64,000 bases of DNA from Chromobacterium haemolyticum. GTDB taxonomy: Bacteria > Pseudomonadota > Gammaproteobacteria > Burkholderiales > Chromobacteriaceae. Under the pieces are notes generated by a model. It saw only the letters and a list, made by a program, of their open reading frames with translations, searched no databases and was not told the origin of the DNA. Location of the stretch: positions 1 to 64,000 of the forward strand of contig NZ_MUKU01000008.1 of NCBI RefSeq assembly GCF_002081825.1, written 5' to 3'. Within the stretch, counting starts at the first letter, position 1. Each line of letters starts with the position of its first letter. This document shows, piece by piece, positions 35,752 to 46,172 of the stretch. A program made the translations under genes and the position numbers.

Positions 35752-38700
35752 TTATGCCATAGCCGGCAATGCGTCCAAGGCCGCGCACAAGGTTGTCAGT
35801 TCGCGGCCCAGCTTCTGGATGCGCGCCGGCGTCGCGTCTTCGGCCAGCCCTTGTCTCAAAATGGCTTCCAGCGCGGCGGCCTCGGCTTGAACGCGGACCA
35901 GCCCCAAGGACCCGGCGGCCCCTTTCAGCGAGTGGGCGATACGGCACGCCTCCTCGCCTTCTTCCGCGCGCGCCGCGTCCTCCAACCTGGCCGCGTCGTT
36001 GCGATGAAGGTCCGCGAATTTGCGCAGCAGGCGTTCAAAACGCTCCAGATCGTTCCCAACGGTGCGCAGGCCCGCCGCCAGATCCACCCCGGGCAGGCCC
36101 ATCAACTGCTCGCGGCGCCCGGCGGCCGGCGCCGGATCGGGCGGCATGATTCCAGACGACGCAAGCGATGGCAGCCATTTCAACAGCAATCCGAACAGTT
36201 GCTCCGGGTCCACCGGCTTTGCCACGAAGTCATTCATGCCGGCGGCCAGACAGCGTTGGCGGTCCTCTTCGAAAGCGTTGGCGGTCATGCCCAGAATAGG
36301 GATTTGCTCCCAGCGCGGCAGAACCCGGATCCGACGCGTCGCTTCCAGTCCGTCCAGTTCCGGCATCTGCACGTCCATCAGCACCAGATCGTATACGCCG
36401 GCGGCGGCGCACTCCACGGCCTCCCGGCCGTTGCGCGCCAGTTCGGCCTTTAGGCCAACACTGCCCAGCAGCCAGAGCGCCACCTCCTGATTGATAAGAT
36501 CGTCCTCCACCACCAGCACCCTCGCGTCCACGCGCAGCCGTAATTCGGCCTCAACCTTGTCAGGCTCCACACCGGCCGGCTCGGCGGCAACGCTGTCCCC
36601 CTCCGTCAGCCAGGCCGTCAGCCAAAACACGCTGCCATGCCCTTCCCGGCTTTCCGCGCCGACTTCGCCGCCCATCAGCGCGGCCAGGCGCTGGGTGATC
36701 GCCAAACCCAGGCCGGTGCCGCCGTATTTGCGGGTGGTGGAATCGTCCGCCTGCTGAAACGCCTGGAACAGGCTGGCTAGTTTGTCGGTGGGAATGCCGA
36801 TGCCGGTGTCACGCACCTCGAAACGCAGCAGCAGACGCTCGCCCTCGCTCCGCAACAGCCGCGCACGCATGACTATCGTTCCCCGCTCGGTGAATTTGAC
36901 CGCGTTGCCCGCGTAATTAAGCAAGGCCTGGCGCAAGCGGGTGGAGTCACCACGCAGACACGGCGGCACGCCGGCGTAATCGATCTCCACGCGCAAACCC
37001 TTGGCTTGCGCCGGCTCATCGATCAGCGAACGCACATGATCGAACAGCCCGCCGATGGAGAAGTCGGTCCGCTCCAGCGACAACTTGCCGGCTTCGATCT
37101 TGGACAGGTCCAGAATGTCGTTGATGATGCCCAACAGATGCCCGCTGGCCACCAGCACTTTTTCCAGCTTGGCCTGCTGCTCCGGCCGCGGCTGGGTGCG
37201 CATCAGCACATGGGTGAAGCCGATGATGGCGTTCAAGGGCGTGCGGATTTCATGGCTCATATTGGCGACAAAGGCGCTCTTGGCCAGATTGGCCGCTTCC
37301 GCGTCCTCCTTGGCGCGAACCAGCGCCTGCTCGGTCTCCTTGCGCCGGGTGATGTCGGTGACGAAGCCGATGATTTTGTCCGAGGCTCCCGGCTTGTCCG
37401 GCAGGTAGTACAGAATCATCTCCACCGCCACCAGCCGCCCGTCCCGTGTTCGTTGCTGGGTTTCGAACTGCGCCCGGCTTTGCTGCCGCAGGCGCTCCAC
37501 GGTGTGCGCGTAGATTTCGGGCGTGGTGTTGGGCACGATGTCCGACACGTTCAGGCGCAGCATGTCATCGACGCCGTAGCCCAGCAGCTCCGCCGCGTAA
37601 CGGTTGACGTAGATCAGCCGCCCGCTCGCCGCATCCACCCAGTGGATGCCTATGCCCACGCTGTCCATGGCGAACTGAGTGGTTTGCAGCTTGGCGCTGG
37701 TGGCGCGCACCTCCGCGGTGCGCACCGCCACCAGTTCCTCCAGGTGATGGCGGTGCTGATCCAGCTCCATGGCCAACCGTTTTTTCTCGGTGATATCCTC
37801 TTGCAAGGACAGGTAATGACTGATCCTGCCGTCCGGTTGACGGATAGGCGAGATATGGGCGAAGTCAACATAATCGCTGCCGTCCTTGCGCCGGTTGAAC
37901 AACTCGCCTTTCCATGGCTGACCGGCCCGCAGCGCGCCCCACAACTCGGCATAGGTGTCCGCCGGAGTCAGGCCGGACTTGAGCAAATTGGGCGTCTGCC
38001 CCATCACCTCTTCCCGGCTGTAACCGGTGTTGCGGACAAACGCTTCGTTGACGTATTCAATCCGCGTTTCCAGATCGGTGATAACGACGCTCTCCGGGCT
38101 CTGCTCCACCGCCATGGACAGCTGGCGAATCCGCTCCGCCGCCTGCCGCCTCAGGGTGATGTCGCGGAAAGCGCCGTAGACGCCGCCGTCCGGCAGGCGG
38201 ATCGCGTTCACCTCCACCGGCACCTCGGCGCCGTCCTTGCGCCGCAGCAGCATCTCGGCGCTCAACTGCTCGTTGGACAGCAGCCGCCGGAACAAAGACT
38301 GCGCATCGTCCGCCGCGGAGCCCGCGCTGAAATCGCCCACCCGCATCGCCAGGATTTCCCGCTCGTCATAGCCCAGCAACTGACAGGCCTGCAAGTTAGC
38401 GTATTGATAGCGCCCTTCCGCATCCGCCACCAGCACCGCGTCGGCGGCATGATCCAACACGCTGCGATAACGTGCTTCGGCGCTGGCCAGCGCCTGGATT
38501 TTTTCGCGCAGCGGCCGCAAATCGTTATAGGTGCCGAAAAAGCCGCAGAACGCGCCGGACAGATCGTGCATGGCGGTGACGCACGCGTAAACCGGGATGA
38601 TTTCGCCAGTGCTGGCGACGCGCGCCTGCTCGCCGGTCCAGCGCCCCTGCTGTTTCACCTGCTGCTCCAGGGCCGCCTGCTCCGCCCGCCTGACCGGATC

Positions 38701-40380
38701 ATCCGGAATGAAGCGGGAGATCGAGGTGCCCAGCAGCTCGCCGATCGAATACTCCATCAACTCGCCAAACGCGGCGTTGACGTACAAGATGGTCATGGCC
38801 GCATCGGTCATCACCACCGGCTGCGCCGACTGATCCAGTGCCTCCGCCAACTGGTGACGCTCTTCTTCCATCGATTTGCGCGCGGTAATGTCCTCGGTGA
38901 AGATCACGATGCCGCCGATGGCGCCGTCTCGCGCGTGCCATGGCCGCACTTCCCAACACAGCCACTGCGCCGCGCCGTTCTGACGCAGAAAGCGGTCTTC
39001 CTCTTCGCGCACCACCTCCCCGGCCAGCGCCCGGCGATGAATTTCCCGCCAAGCTTCGGGGATTTCCGGAAATACCTCGTAATGGGATCGGCCGATGATG
39101 TCCTGACCGTCCAATTGGTAATCGTCCAGCCAACGGCGGCTGGCCGCCAGATAGCGCATATTGCGATCGAACATCGCCAGCGCCGCCGGCGCGTGCTCGA
39201 TGAACAGCAATAGTCTTTCCTCGCTTTCCAACAGGGCGGTTTCCATGGCTTTTCGGTCGGACACGTCCTGCATTGCGCCCCGCACCGACACCACCTTGCC
39301 GCCCGCCAACACCGGCCTCCCGGACACCCTCACCCACTTGCGCCGGCCGGTGGCACTGAGCAATTCCAGCTCCAGATCATAGGGCTCGGCCTCCGTCACG
39401 ACGCGGCGCACCGCTTCCTCTATCCGCCGACGATCTTCCCCATGAAAAAACCCCAAGCCAATGCAGGTGTTGGCCGGGGCATCGGCCGGCAGGTCATGGA
39501 TGCGGGCCACTTCAGCGGTCCAGCCGCAGTCCCCGCTTGCAGGATCGAACCACCAGCCGCCCACCCGGGCGATAGCGCTCATTTCCTGCAGCAATTGCTC
39601 CCGCTTCCCCTGCTCCGCTTCGGCGCGCTTGCGCGCACTGATGTCCGACGCGATGCCGCACACCGCGTAGGCGCGCCCCTCTGCGTCGAACAAGGGGAAT
39701 TTGTACACCAAGTAGGTATGCGGGCCATCGTCATGCGGCACGGTTTCCTCGTATTCGCGCGCCTGGCCGCTGCTCAGCACTTCCAGATCGGCGTCGCGCA
39801 ACTTGGCCACCACCTCGGGCGGAAACAAGTCTTCGTCGCGCAGGCCGCGCATGGCCTCTACGCTGATATGGAACAAATCGGGATAGCGTTGATTGACCAG
39901 CAGATAGCGGCCGTTCATGTCTTTGACAAAGATTACCGCGGTGGAGTTGTTGATGATGGCGTGCAATAAAGCTTGCTGACGCGTCAGCTCATTCTCCGCC
40001 CAGCGCGAGCGGCGGCTGATGAGGCGCTGACTGAACAGGCTAAACATCAAGCCGCACAAGGAGAACAAGACGATGGAGGCGGCATCGGCCGGCCGAGCGA
40101 CGGCAAAGCTCCATTGCGGGGGAATGAACAGATACCAGACCAGCGGCACAGACAAGGCGGTGGCGACCAGGCCGCCAGTCAGCCCGCCCAGCATGGCGGA
40201 GAGGAAGACCGCTGGATAGAACAGGAACCAGACGTAGGGGCGGACCCAGTCCCACAACCACCACTGAGCGGCCAAGGCCAGCAAGGGCACCAAGATGCCC
40301 ACTCCGCACGCGCGCCACGAAAGTGCGACGAGAAAAGCCCGGAAACGCCCTTGCCGCGCCCCTTGTTTAGAATCCGTCAA
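35752..40380 (-). CDS. Hybrid sensor histidine kinase with seven PAS domains, receiver and Hpt
   Basis: This 1542-residue inner-membrane protein has an N-terminal membrane module (about 20-125; several helices, DUF4118-like) and then about seven PAS domains between 135 and 1020. The HisKA phospho-acceptor is in [13 protein letters not shown] near 1040, with a HATPase module ([27 protein letters not shown]). A receiver domain has Asp in [13 protein letters not shown] near 1333, and an Hpt domain has His in [12 protein letters not shown] near 1481. All phosphorelay residues (His-Asp-His) are present, so signalling to an external response regulator is expected. No such regulator gene adjoins. 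The stimulus is unknown. Confidence 0.92.
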   Translation of the reverse strand: MTDSKQGARQGRFRAFLVALSWRACGVGILVPLLALAAQWWLWDWVRPYVWFLFYPAVFLSAMLGGLTGGLVATALSVPLVWYLFIPPQWSFAVARPADAASIVLFSLCGLMFSLFSQRLISRRSRWAENELTRQQALLHAIINNSTAVIFVKDMNGRYLLVNQRYPDLFHISVEAMRGLRDEDLFPPEVVAKLRDADLEVLSSGQAREYEETVPHDDGPHTYLVYKFPLFDAEGRAYAVCGIASDISARKRAEAEQGKREQLLQEMSAIARVGGWWFDPASGDCGWTAEVARIHDLPADAPANTCIGLGFFHGEDRRRIEEAVRRVVTEAEPYDLELELLSATGRRKWVRVSGRPVLAGGKVVSVRGAMQDVSDRKAMETALLESEERLLLFIEHAPAALAMFDRNMRYLAASRRWLDDYQLDGQDIIGRSHYEVFPEIPEAWREIHRRALAGEVVREEEDRFLRQNGAAQWLCWEVRPWHARDGAIGGIVIFTEDITARKSMEEERHQLAEALDQSAQPVVMTDAAMTILYVNAAFGELMEYSIGELLGTSISRFIPDDPVRRAEQAALEQQVKQQGRWTGEQARVASTGEIIPVYACVTAMHDLSGAFCGFFGTYNDLRPLREKIQALASAEARYRSVLDHAADAVLVADAEGRYQYANLQACQLLGYDEREILAMRVGDFSAGSAADDAQSLFRRLLSNEQLSAEMLLRRKDGAEVPVEVNAIRLPDGGVYGAFRDITLRRQAAERIRQLSMAVEQSPESVVITDLETRIEYVNEAFVRNTGYSREEVMGQTPNLLKSGLTPADTYAELWGALRAGQPWKGELFNRRKDGSDYVDFAHISPIRQPDGRISHYLSLQEDITEKKRLAMELDQHRHHLEELVAVRTAEVRATSAKLQTTQFAMDSVGIGIHWVDAASGRLIYVNRYAAELLGYGVDDMLRLNVSDIVPNTTPEIYAHTVERLRQQSRAQFETQQRTRDGRLVAVEMILYYLPDKPGASDKIIGFVTDITRRKETEQALVRAKEDAEAANLAKSAFVANMSHEIRTPLNAIIGFTHVLMRTQPRPEQQAKLEKVLVASGHLLGIINDILDLSKIEAGKLSLERTDFSIGGLFDHVRSLIDEPAQAKGLRVEIDYAGVPPCLRGDSTRLRQALLNYAGNAVKFTERGTIVMRARLLRSEGERLLLRFEVRDTGIGIPTDKLASLFQAFQQADDSTTRKYGGTGLGLAITQRLAALMGGEVGAESREGHGSVFWLTAWLTEGDSVAAEPAGVEPDKVEAELRLRVDARVLVVEDDLINQEVALWLLGSVGLKAELARNGREAVECAAAGVYDLVLMDVQMPELDGLEATRRIRVLPRWEQIPILGMTANAFEEDRQRCLAAGMNDFVAKPVDPEQLFGLLLKWLPSLASSGIMPPDPAPAAGRREQLMGLPGVDLAAGLRTVGNDLERFERLLRKFADLHRNDAARLEDAARAEEGEEACRIAHSLKGAAGSLGLVRVQAEAAALEAILRQGLAEDATPARIQKLGRELTTLCAALDALPAMA

Positions 40381-40458
40381 TTCTCGGCCTCGACTGGAAA
40401 GCTGGCTTGGTTTTGTCAGTTCTCACGATAGACCATGCCCCTACGCCGAACAAACCGC

Positions 40459-41745
40459 CTACTGCCGCCGCAGGCTTCTGGCCTCCCCCTCGGCGTCGCG
40501 CCATTGCAGCGTTCCGCCCTCAATCAGCAGAGTCTCCGGCAGCACGGCGCCGCGCGCCAGTTGCGGCGTATGCGCCTCCACGGTCAGCGGATAGGCGATT
40601 GGCACGCCGTAACGGCGCGGGCTGCGCGCATAGCAGCCATGCTCGTTGTAAAACAACTCCAGCCAAGCGCCTTCTCCATTCTCATAACGCCCCGGAGCAA
40701 ACAACTGCTCGTCCGGCTGCTGCCGTCCCGGCGTCGGCAGGGCTTCCAACTCCTCTCCGCTGGCGATGCGCGCCAAATCCCGTCCCAGGCGCTCCACCGG
40801 CGAACCGAAGGCATTGGCCAACACCACCACGCCGCCTCCGCCGGGCAAGACGCTCATAAACGAAAAAAAGCCGTTGACGTCGCCAAAGTGCTGGGCCAGC
40901 CGCAGCCGACGGCCGGCCAGCGTCCAGTCCTCGCCGTAAAACCCGTAGGCGTACTCCAGGGCGCCCACGTCCAGCATCAACGCGGCCAGCCTGGCCGGCA
41001 AAGCCTCGCCCCGCTGCAGCGCCTCCAGCCAGCGGCACAGATCCCCCGCGCTGGAGGCCAGATCGTAGACGCCCCAAGCCACCGACATGTCCATCGGCTC
41101 CGCGTAGCGCCACGGCGCTCCGGGATGCAGGCCGCGCGCGGCCTGCGGCAGAATAACGCGGCCATCGTCGACGTAAGTGCGCTCCAGACCCAGCGGCCGA
41201 AACAGATATTGCTGCCGATAGCTGGAGAAGTCCTGATCCGCAACCCGCTCCACAATGGCTGCCAACAATAAATAGCCGGTGTTGCTGTACGCGTGGGCAA
41301 TGCCCGGCGGGCAAGCCGGCGGCAAAGCGTGCGCCCAATCCAGCAGTTCCTGCGGCCGATGCGCCAGCCGCATCCGCGTCGGCCAATACTCCGCCGCGCT
41401 GGTGAAGTTGGCGGTGCCGGCGCTGTGATTCAGCAACTGATGCAGGCTGATGCCCGCCGCGTTGGGAAAGTCGGGAAAAAACCGCTCCAGGCTGTCGCTC
41501 AGCTCCAGCCGCCCCTGGGCCACCTGCTGCAGCACCGCGGCGGCGGTGAAGCTCTTGCTCAACGAGCCGATGCGAAACACCGTGTCCGGCTCGTTGGCCA
41601 CGGCCAGGCCCGGATCGGCCATGCCGCCGGCCACCGCCACCCGCTCTCCGTCGGCCAGGCCGACGGCCGCCACGCCGTGCAGACAGCCCGCCGCGTTCCA
41701 GGAGCGCAGATACGTGTGCAACGCGGCCACCGTGCTCATGCCCAT
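40459..41745 (-). CDS. Serine hydrolase of the beta-lactamase (class C/AmpC-like) fold
   Basis: This protein of about 428 residues has the penicillin-binding/class C beta-lactamase fold. The nucleophile Ser and Lys occur in SLSKSF (SxxK), followed by YSNTGYLLL (YxN) with the catalytic Tyr. A C-terminal beta-rich domain follows after about residue 320. Without a signal peptide it is more likely a cytoplasmic esterase or peptidase of this family than a resistance beta-lactamase. Three in-frame ATGs lie at 41751, 41745 and 41739; spacing from AGAGGGG favours the second. Confidence 0.82.
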   Translation of the reverse strand: MGMSTVAALHTYLRSWNAAGCLHGVAAVGLADGERVAVAGGMADPGLAVANEPDTVFRIGSLSKSFTAAAVLQQVAQGRLELSDSLERFFPDFPNAAGISLHQLLNHSAGTANFTSAAEYWPTRMRLAHRPQELLDWAHALPPACPPGIAHAYSNTGYLLLAAIVERVADQDFSSYRQQYLFRPLGLERTYVDDGRVILPQAARGLHPGAPWRYAEPMDMSVAWGVYDLASSAGDLCRWLEALQRGEALPARLAALMLDVGALEYAYGFYGEDWTLAGRRLRLAQHFGDVNGFFSFMSVLPGGGGVVVLANAFGSPVERLGRDLARIASGEELEALPTPGRQQPDEQLFAPGRYENGEGAWLELFYNEHGCYARSPRRYGVPIAYPLTVEAHTPQLARGAVLPETLLIEGGTLQWRDAEGEARSLRRQ

Positions 41746-41891
41746 GCCCATCCCCTCTGTTCAGGATCGTTTCGACGTCAAGCAGCGTTTCTCCGCCTCA
41801 TCATCACTATGGTTTGTTTCCCCGCCGCTCGCTATGCGATCCTCGCCGCGGCGTCGGCGTCGCCTTGCCTCCCCCGAACTGGTTCGCGAAC

Positions 41892-43136
41892 TCAGTAAAA
41901 GTAGTCGACCAGCAATTGCCAGACCCGCCGCGCCGGGCTGGCGCCGTAGCGGCTGTCCGGCGCTCCGTCAAAACGCTGCCACTGCAAGGCCAGGTCCGCC
42001 GCGCCCAGGTGATAGCGGACTTCAGCCCAATTCATGCCGCTGTGATCCACCAAGTCGAAACTGCGCATCGCGGTCAGATCCAGATCGTCCACCAGCGCGT
42101 CCTGCCAATACGCACGCAGCAAGGCGGCGCGCCGGGTGGGCAGACCGCCCCCGGCGCCGACCCCAGACCGGTAAGCGCCGTAGAGCGCCGGCTTCTCGCG
42201 CAGCGCGCGCCATTCATCGTTATCCGGCGCCGCCCCGTCCTGCTGCCCCTCCAAGGTCAAGCTCAGTTTGTTGGCGCCGGTCCAGGTCAGACCGCCGGCC
42301 AGACGATTGCGCCAAGCAGAATCCGACAACCCCAGGCTTTGCCTCCAAGCGGTCTGCTGCCGCCCGCCGGCCCATTCCAGATAGATCACGGTGGCCTTGC
42401 CGAGCACGCGCGACACATTGAATCCCAGTTGCGGAGAGCGGCCTTGCTCCTGCAGCAGCAGCCATTGCGGATTCAGGTTTTCAGCGAAGCGATAGCTGCC
42501 GGCCAGCAGCAGCCGCTGCCGTGGATTGCTGGCGCCCCAGTCCAGGCTGGCGCCGTCCGGATTAGGCCCAGAACCCAGCTTGGGCGACCAAATCGCGGTC
42601 AAGGAACCGCGGTCCCACAGCTGCTGCCAGCGCAACATGGCGTTGCCGAGGCGATTCTGACGCAGGCTGTCCGGGTCAGCCGACACCACCGAGCGCACGG
42701 TGCCGGCGCCGAGAAAATCAGTGGGGTTGTAGCCCACGGCCACGCCGTAGCGGGTATTGACGCGCCCTAAATCCAGCATCGCGTCGACGCCGAACTCGCG
42801 GCTTAGATAGGCCTCCTTCAGGGTATTGACGCCGTGGTCCCGCTGCGGCGAGCCGGCGAAGCGCCAATCCAGCCGGTTGGCCAGCACGCCGCGCCAGGCC
42901 GGGCTTAGCCGACCATCCCAGCGCAGATCGAAAGACAGCCGCTGGCTATCGTCCCCCGGCCGCGGCGACAGCGCGGCCGCCTCCAGTTGAAGCTTCAGAT
43001 CCCGCGGTCTCTCCTCCTCCATCCGGGTTTGATCCGCCAGCCGCAACGCCTCCTCGTCCGGCGGCGCATCGGCGCCCCGCGCGGCCGCGCACGCCAGCGC
43101 CAACAACAGCCCAAGCGCCAGCTTCCGCATCGTCAT
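41892..43136 (-). CDS. Exported, probable outer-membrane beta-barrel protein
   Basis: The 414-residue protein begins with a signal peptide (MTMRKLALGLLLALACAAARG). The rest is rich in alternating aromatic and polar residues typical of outer-membrane barrels and ends in the aromatic VDYFY, a C-terminal signature for outer-membrane insertion. No family name is certain. It is the last gene of a four-gene operon: its ATG overlaps the previous stop as ATGA. With an ABC ATPase, an FtsX-type permease and a LolA-like chaperone ahead of it, it may be the outer-membrane receiver or exit of the same pathway. Confidence 0.72.
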   Translation of the reverse strand: MTMRKLALGLLLALACAAARGADAPPDEEALRLADQTRMEEERPRDLKLQLEAAALSPRPGDDSQRLSFDLRWDGRLSPAWRGVLANRLDWRFAGSPQRDHGVNTLKEAYLSREFGVDAMLDLGRVNTRYGVAVGYNPTDFLGAGTVRSVVSADPDSLRQNRLGNAMLRWQQLWDRGSLTAIWSPKLGSGPNPDGASLDWGASNPRQRLLLAGSYRFAENLNPQWLLLQEQGRSPQLGFNVSRVLGKATVIYLEWAGGRQQTAWRQSLGLSDSAWRNRLAGGLTWTGANKLSLTLEGQQDGAAPDNDEWRALREKPALYGAYRSGVGAGGGLPTRRAALLRAYWQDALVDDLDLTAMRSFDLVDHSGMNWAEVRYHLGAADLALQWQRFDGAPDSRYGASPARRVWQLLVDYFY

Positions 43137-43933
43137 TCGGCCCGAAAGCGCGGCAGATAATCGCGTTGCAACCAGGCTTCCGGCACCTCGCGCCAAGCGA
43201 ACTGGCTATTGCGCATCACCGTTATCCAACGCGGGTTGAGGCCGTCGATGATCACGGTTTCCGTCGGGCGCTCACGTCCCAACACCGGCTGGTAAGCACG
43301 GTAATACGCGGTCTTCAGCAGGCTTCCGCTCTCGGCGTAGAACTGCGCCTTGCGGCTGCGATAGCCGTCGCGGTCCACCCACAGATCGATCGCGTGATAG
43401 GTGACGCCGGGATTGCGCGCGGTGAGCCGCAGCTTGTAACAAAGCCGCGTCTGGCGGTCGCCGTCCTGGATTGACTCCTCCCCGGCCAGCGCCGCCCGAT
43501 AGTCCAACGCCAGATTGACGGTGACCACGTCACCGTTGGCCGCCTGGCCCAGCAGCCGCTGCTGCGGCGAAATCGGCACGCTGGCCTTGCTCGCCGGGTC
43601 GAAAAACCACAGATCGTTGCCGCTTTTGAGCATCAGTTTGCCGGCGTCGCGTTTGGGATTGATGAAGCGCAGCAAGCTGCGGAACTGCCCGCTGCCGGCG
43701 TCCGCCCGTGAATACACCGCCAACGCGCTGGCTTCGTTCTGCTTGCCGTCCTTGTAGCTGACCAGCGACACCACGAGTCCGAAGGAGCGCTCCGGATTAC
43801 GCACCGCGTCGCTGTTGGCCAGGATAGTCTGCGCGTCCGGCGCCGCCAGCGTTGTCGTCGCCCACAGCGTCGCGCCCAGAGCGGCCCAGCGTGCCGCCCT
43901 CACTCCCTTGAAGATTCCAAGCGTTTCACGCAT
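43133..43933 (-). CDS. LolA-like outer-membrane lipoprotein-sorting protein
   Basis: This 266-residue exported protein has a signal peptide (cleavage near TTLAAPDA) and the LolA/LolB-like half-barrel pattern seen in proteins annotated as outer membrane lipoprotein-sorting proteins: RFINPKRDAGKLMLKSGNDLWFFDP and VDRDGYRSRKAQFYAESG. Such proteins shuttle a lipidated or hydrophobic ligand across the periplasm. Its start overlaps the permease gene by 8 bp and its end overlaps the barrel gene by 4 bp, so the products are surely coupled. It is distinct from housekeeping LolA. Confidence 0.85.
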   Translation of the reverse strand: MRETLGIFKGVRAARWAALGATLWATTTLAAPDAQTILANSDAVRNPERSFGLVVSLVSYKDGKQNEASALAVYSRADAGSGQFRSLLRFINPKRDAGKLMLKSGNDLWFFDPASKASVPISPQQRLLGQAANGDVVTVNLALDYRAALAGEESIQDGDRQTRLCYKLRLTARNPGVTYHAIDLWVDRDGYRSRKAQFYAESGSLLKTAYYRAYQPVLGRERPTETVIIDGLNPRWITVMRNSQFAWREVPEAWLQRDYLPRFRAE

Positions 43934-45302
43934 GACGCAAAGCCTCCACGATATTGGCCGCGGCCGCGCGCCGCGCCGGCCACCACGACGACAGCAAGGC
44001 CATCCCCATCAAACCGCCGGCGGTCACCGCCATCATCCGCCACTCGCCCCATACCCGCACCAGGATGGGACTGGGGTCCACCTGCCCCGGCGGTAGCCAG
44101 GTCAAACCGGCATGGTTGATCAGCCAGGCGGCCAGCAGGGCCAGCGCGATGCCCAGCGCGCCGCCGGCCAGGCCCAGCAAGCAGCCTTCGCACAGGAACA
44201 GCCGCTGAATGCCGCGGCGGCGCAGCCCCATCGCCCGCAACGTGCCGATCTCCACCGTGCGCTCCAGCACCACCATATTCATGGTGTTGCCTATGGTGAA
44301 CAGCGCCACGCAGGCGATCAGCACCGCCAGAAAGCCAAAAATCGTGCCGAACATGCCAGTGATCTGACCATATTGCGGCTGCAAGGTGGCGAAGTCGTGC
44401 GCCGCCAGCGGCTGGCCGCTCAAGGTGGTGGCGAACAGCTGACGCAAACGCGTCTCGGCCGCCGGAATCTGCTCGGTATGCCTGAGCTGCAGCACGATGG
44501 CGGTGGCCATCGGCCCGCCCTGGCCGTACACCAGCTGCTGAGCCTGGCGCAGATGCAGGCCGACATACATGTCGTCCAACTCCTTGATGCCTTGGCTCTC
44601 CACCTTGGCCACTTTCAAGCGGGCCACATTGGGCGCGCCGGCGGCGGTGGCGGCCAAGAGTTCAATCTGATCGTCGCGGCCGCCGGCCAGCGGCGCCGCC
44701 GCGGACAAGGCAGCCAGATCGGCCGGCAAATCACCGCCGCCGGCCGGGGCCGGTGGCGGCGCGCAATCCTTGAGCTTGAACGCCGCGCACAATTGCAGCA
44801 CTCGCGCCACACCAGTGCCGATCACCGCCGCGTTCGGCGCGGTGCCGGTCAGCGCCACCGGCTTGCGCTTGTCGTTGAAGCCGTAATCGTCCCAGCGCCG
44901 CAGCCGGTTCTGCGCGTCCACTTCGCTGCCGCGCGCGATCACCGTTCGCGAGGCGCCGGCCGCGTAATGGCCGGCGATGCCGCCCAAACTCAGCGTGGGC
45001 GTCACCACCGTCAGCATCGGCCGCAGCACCGGGTCGTTCTCGATCAGCCGCATCACCTTCCGGTAATCGCGGATGCCGTAAGCGGCGGGGTTGCCGCTGC
45101 CGTACAGGAAATAGTCACGGTGCTGCACCTGCAGATGACCGCCGGCGCGCACCATGCCGGTTTGCAGCCCGTATTGCACCGTGCGGTTGTAACCGCCGAA
45201 CAGCAATACCGCCACCAGGCCGATGATCATGGTGGACAAGGTCGCCAAGGTGCGGCGGCGATTGCGCAGCAGATTGCGCCAGGCCAGCTTCAAGGTATTC
45301 AC
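43926..45302 (-). CDS. ABC transporter permease, FtsX/LolC-MacB type
   Basis: This 458-residue permease has one N-terminal helix (about 20-40, after LAWRNLLRNRRRT), a large periplasmic domain (about 45-315) and three C-terminal helices with the FtsX-family sequence NTMNMVVLERTVEIGTLRAMG. This topology is shared by LolC/E and MacB, which act on substrates in the outer leaflet or periplasm rather than moving them through a channel. The periplasmic domain has a Pro/Gly-rich insert near 185-210. It starts with GTG overlapping the ATPase stop (GTGA). Confidence 0.9.
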   Translation of the reverse strand: MNTLKLAWRNLLRNRRRTLATLSTMIIGLVAVLLFGGYNRTVQYGLQTGMVRAGGHLQVQHRDYFLYGSGNPAAYGIRDYRKVMRLIENDPVLRPMLTVVTPTLSLGGIAGHYAAGASRTVIARGSEVDAQNRLRRWDDYGFNDKRKPVALTGTAPNAAVIGTGVARVLQLCAAFKLKDCAPPPAPAGGGDLPADLAALSAAAPLAGGRDDQIELLAATAAGAPNVARLKVAKVESQGIKELDDMYVGLHLRQAQQLVYGQGGPMATAIVLQLRHTEQIPAAETRLRQLFATTLSGQPLAAHDFATLQPQYGQITGMFGTIFGFLAVLIACVALFTIGNTMNMVVLERTVEIGTLRAMGLRRRGIQRLFLCEGCLLGLAGGALGIALALLAAWLINHAGLTWLPPGQVDPSPILVRVWGEWRMMAVTAGGLMGMALLSSWWPARRAAAANIVEALRHA

Positions 45303-45991
45303 AAGGCCTCCTCTGCGTTCAGCGCGCCCACCCGGCCGTCGCTGACCTGATAGCGGTCATCCGCCGCCGCGATCACCTGCGGATCATGCGAGGAAAACAC
45401 CACCGCCACGCGGCGTTCGCGCTGCAATTGGCGCAACAAGGCCAGGATGGACGCCCCGGTATGGCTGTCCAGATTGGCGGTGGGTTCATCGGCCAGCACC
45501 AAGGCCGGTTCGTGCACCAACGCGCGCGCAATCGCCACCCGCTGGCGCTGACCGCCGGACAGCTGTCCGGGCCGGTTCGCCGCCTTGTCCGCCAACCCCA
45601 CCGCCGCCAGCATCTCCAAGACCCGTTCGCGCCGCCGCCGCGCCGGCACGCCCTGCAATTGCAACGGGTACTCGACGTTCTCAAACGCCGACAGTACCGG
45701 CATCAGATTGAAATTCTGGAAGATGAAGCCGATGTGGCGCGCGCGAAAATCGCTGAGCGCGTCGTCGCTCAAACAGCCCAAATCCTGATCCGCCACCATG
45801 ATCTTGCCGGCATCGGCGCGGTCTATGCCGCCGATCAGGTTCAGCAACGTGGTCTTGCCGCTGCCGGACTGGCCGGACAGCACGGTGAAGCGCGCCGCGG
45901 AGATGTTGAGGCTGACTTCCGCCAGCGCCGGCACGCGCACCTGCTCCATCCAATAACTCTTCGACACCCCATTCAACTCCACCGCCCACAT
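45299..45991 (-). CDS. ABC transporter ATP-binding protein, LolD/MacB type
   Basis: This 230-residue ATPase has Walker A GQSGSGKTT, the Q-loop region, signature LSGGQRQRVAIARAL, Walker B LVLADEPTA and the switch His in FSSHDPQVI. It belongs to the LolD/FtsE/MacB group that pairs with FtsX-type permeases. I chose the ATG at 45989-45991, preceded by GGGGGAG; an upstream ATG at 46003 would add four residues. It is the first gene of the operon leading to the permease, the LolA-like protein and the barrel protein. Confidence 0.93.
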   Translation of the reverse strand: MWAVELNGVSKSYWMEQVRVPALAEVSLNISAARFTVLSGQSGSGKTTLLNLIGGIDRADAGKIMVADQDLGCLSDDALSDFRARHIGFIFQNFNLMPVLSAFENVEYPLQLQGVPARRRRERVLEMLAAVGLADKAANRPGQLSGGQRQRVAIARALVHEPALVLADEPTANLDSHTGASILALLRQLQRERRVAVVFSSHDPQVIAAADDRYQVSDGRVGALNAEEAL

Positions 45992-46172
45992 AGCTCCCCC
46001 CATTGCTTAAATCCAACGGCATCAATATGCATGAAATCAGCATAAAAAGCTTTGCCTTGCGACAAAACGCCCATGACGGGCGCCAAATGCGTGCCATCCA
46101 CGCCAAGCAATGCGCATCGACACCGGTTTTCCATGGGAGTAGCATGGTTTTATCCCCCGCAAAGGAGCTTGC

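Noticed and set aside
40459-41751. Antibiotic-resistance beta-lactamase
   Set aside because: SxxK and YxN are present, but there is no signal peptide and no clear KTG box in the expected context; an esterase- or peptidase-like family member is more likely.
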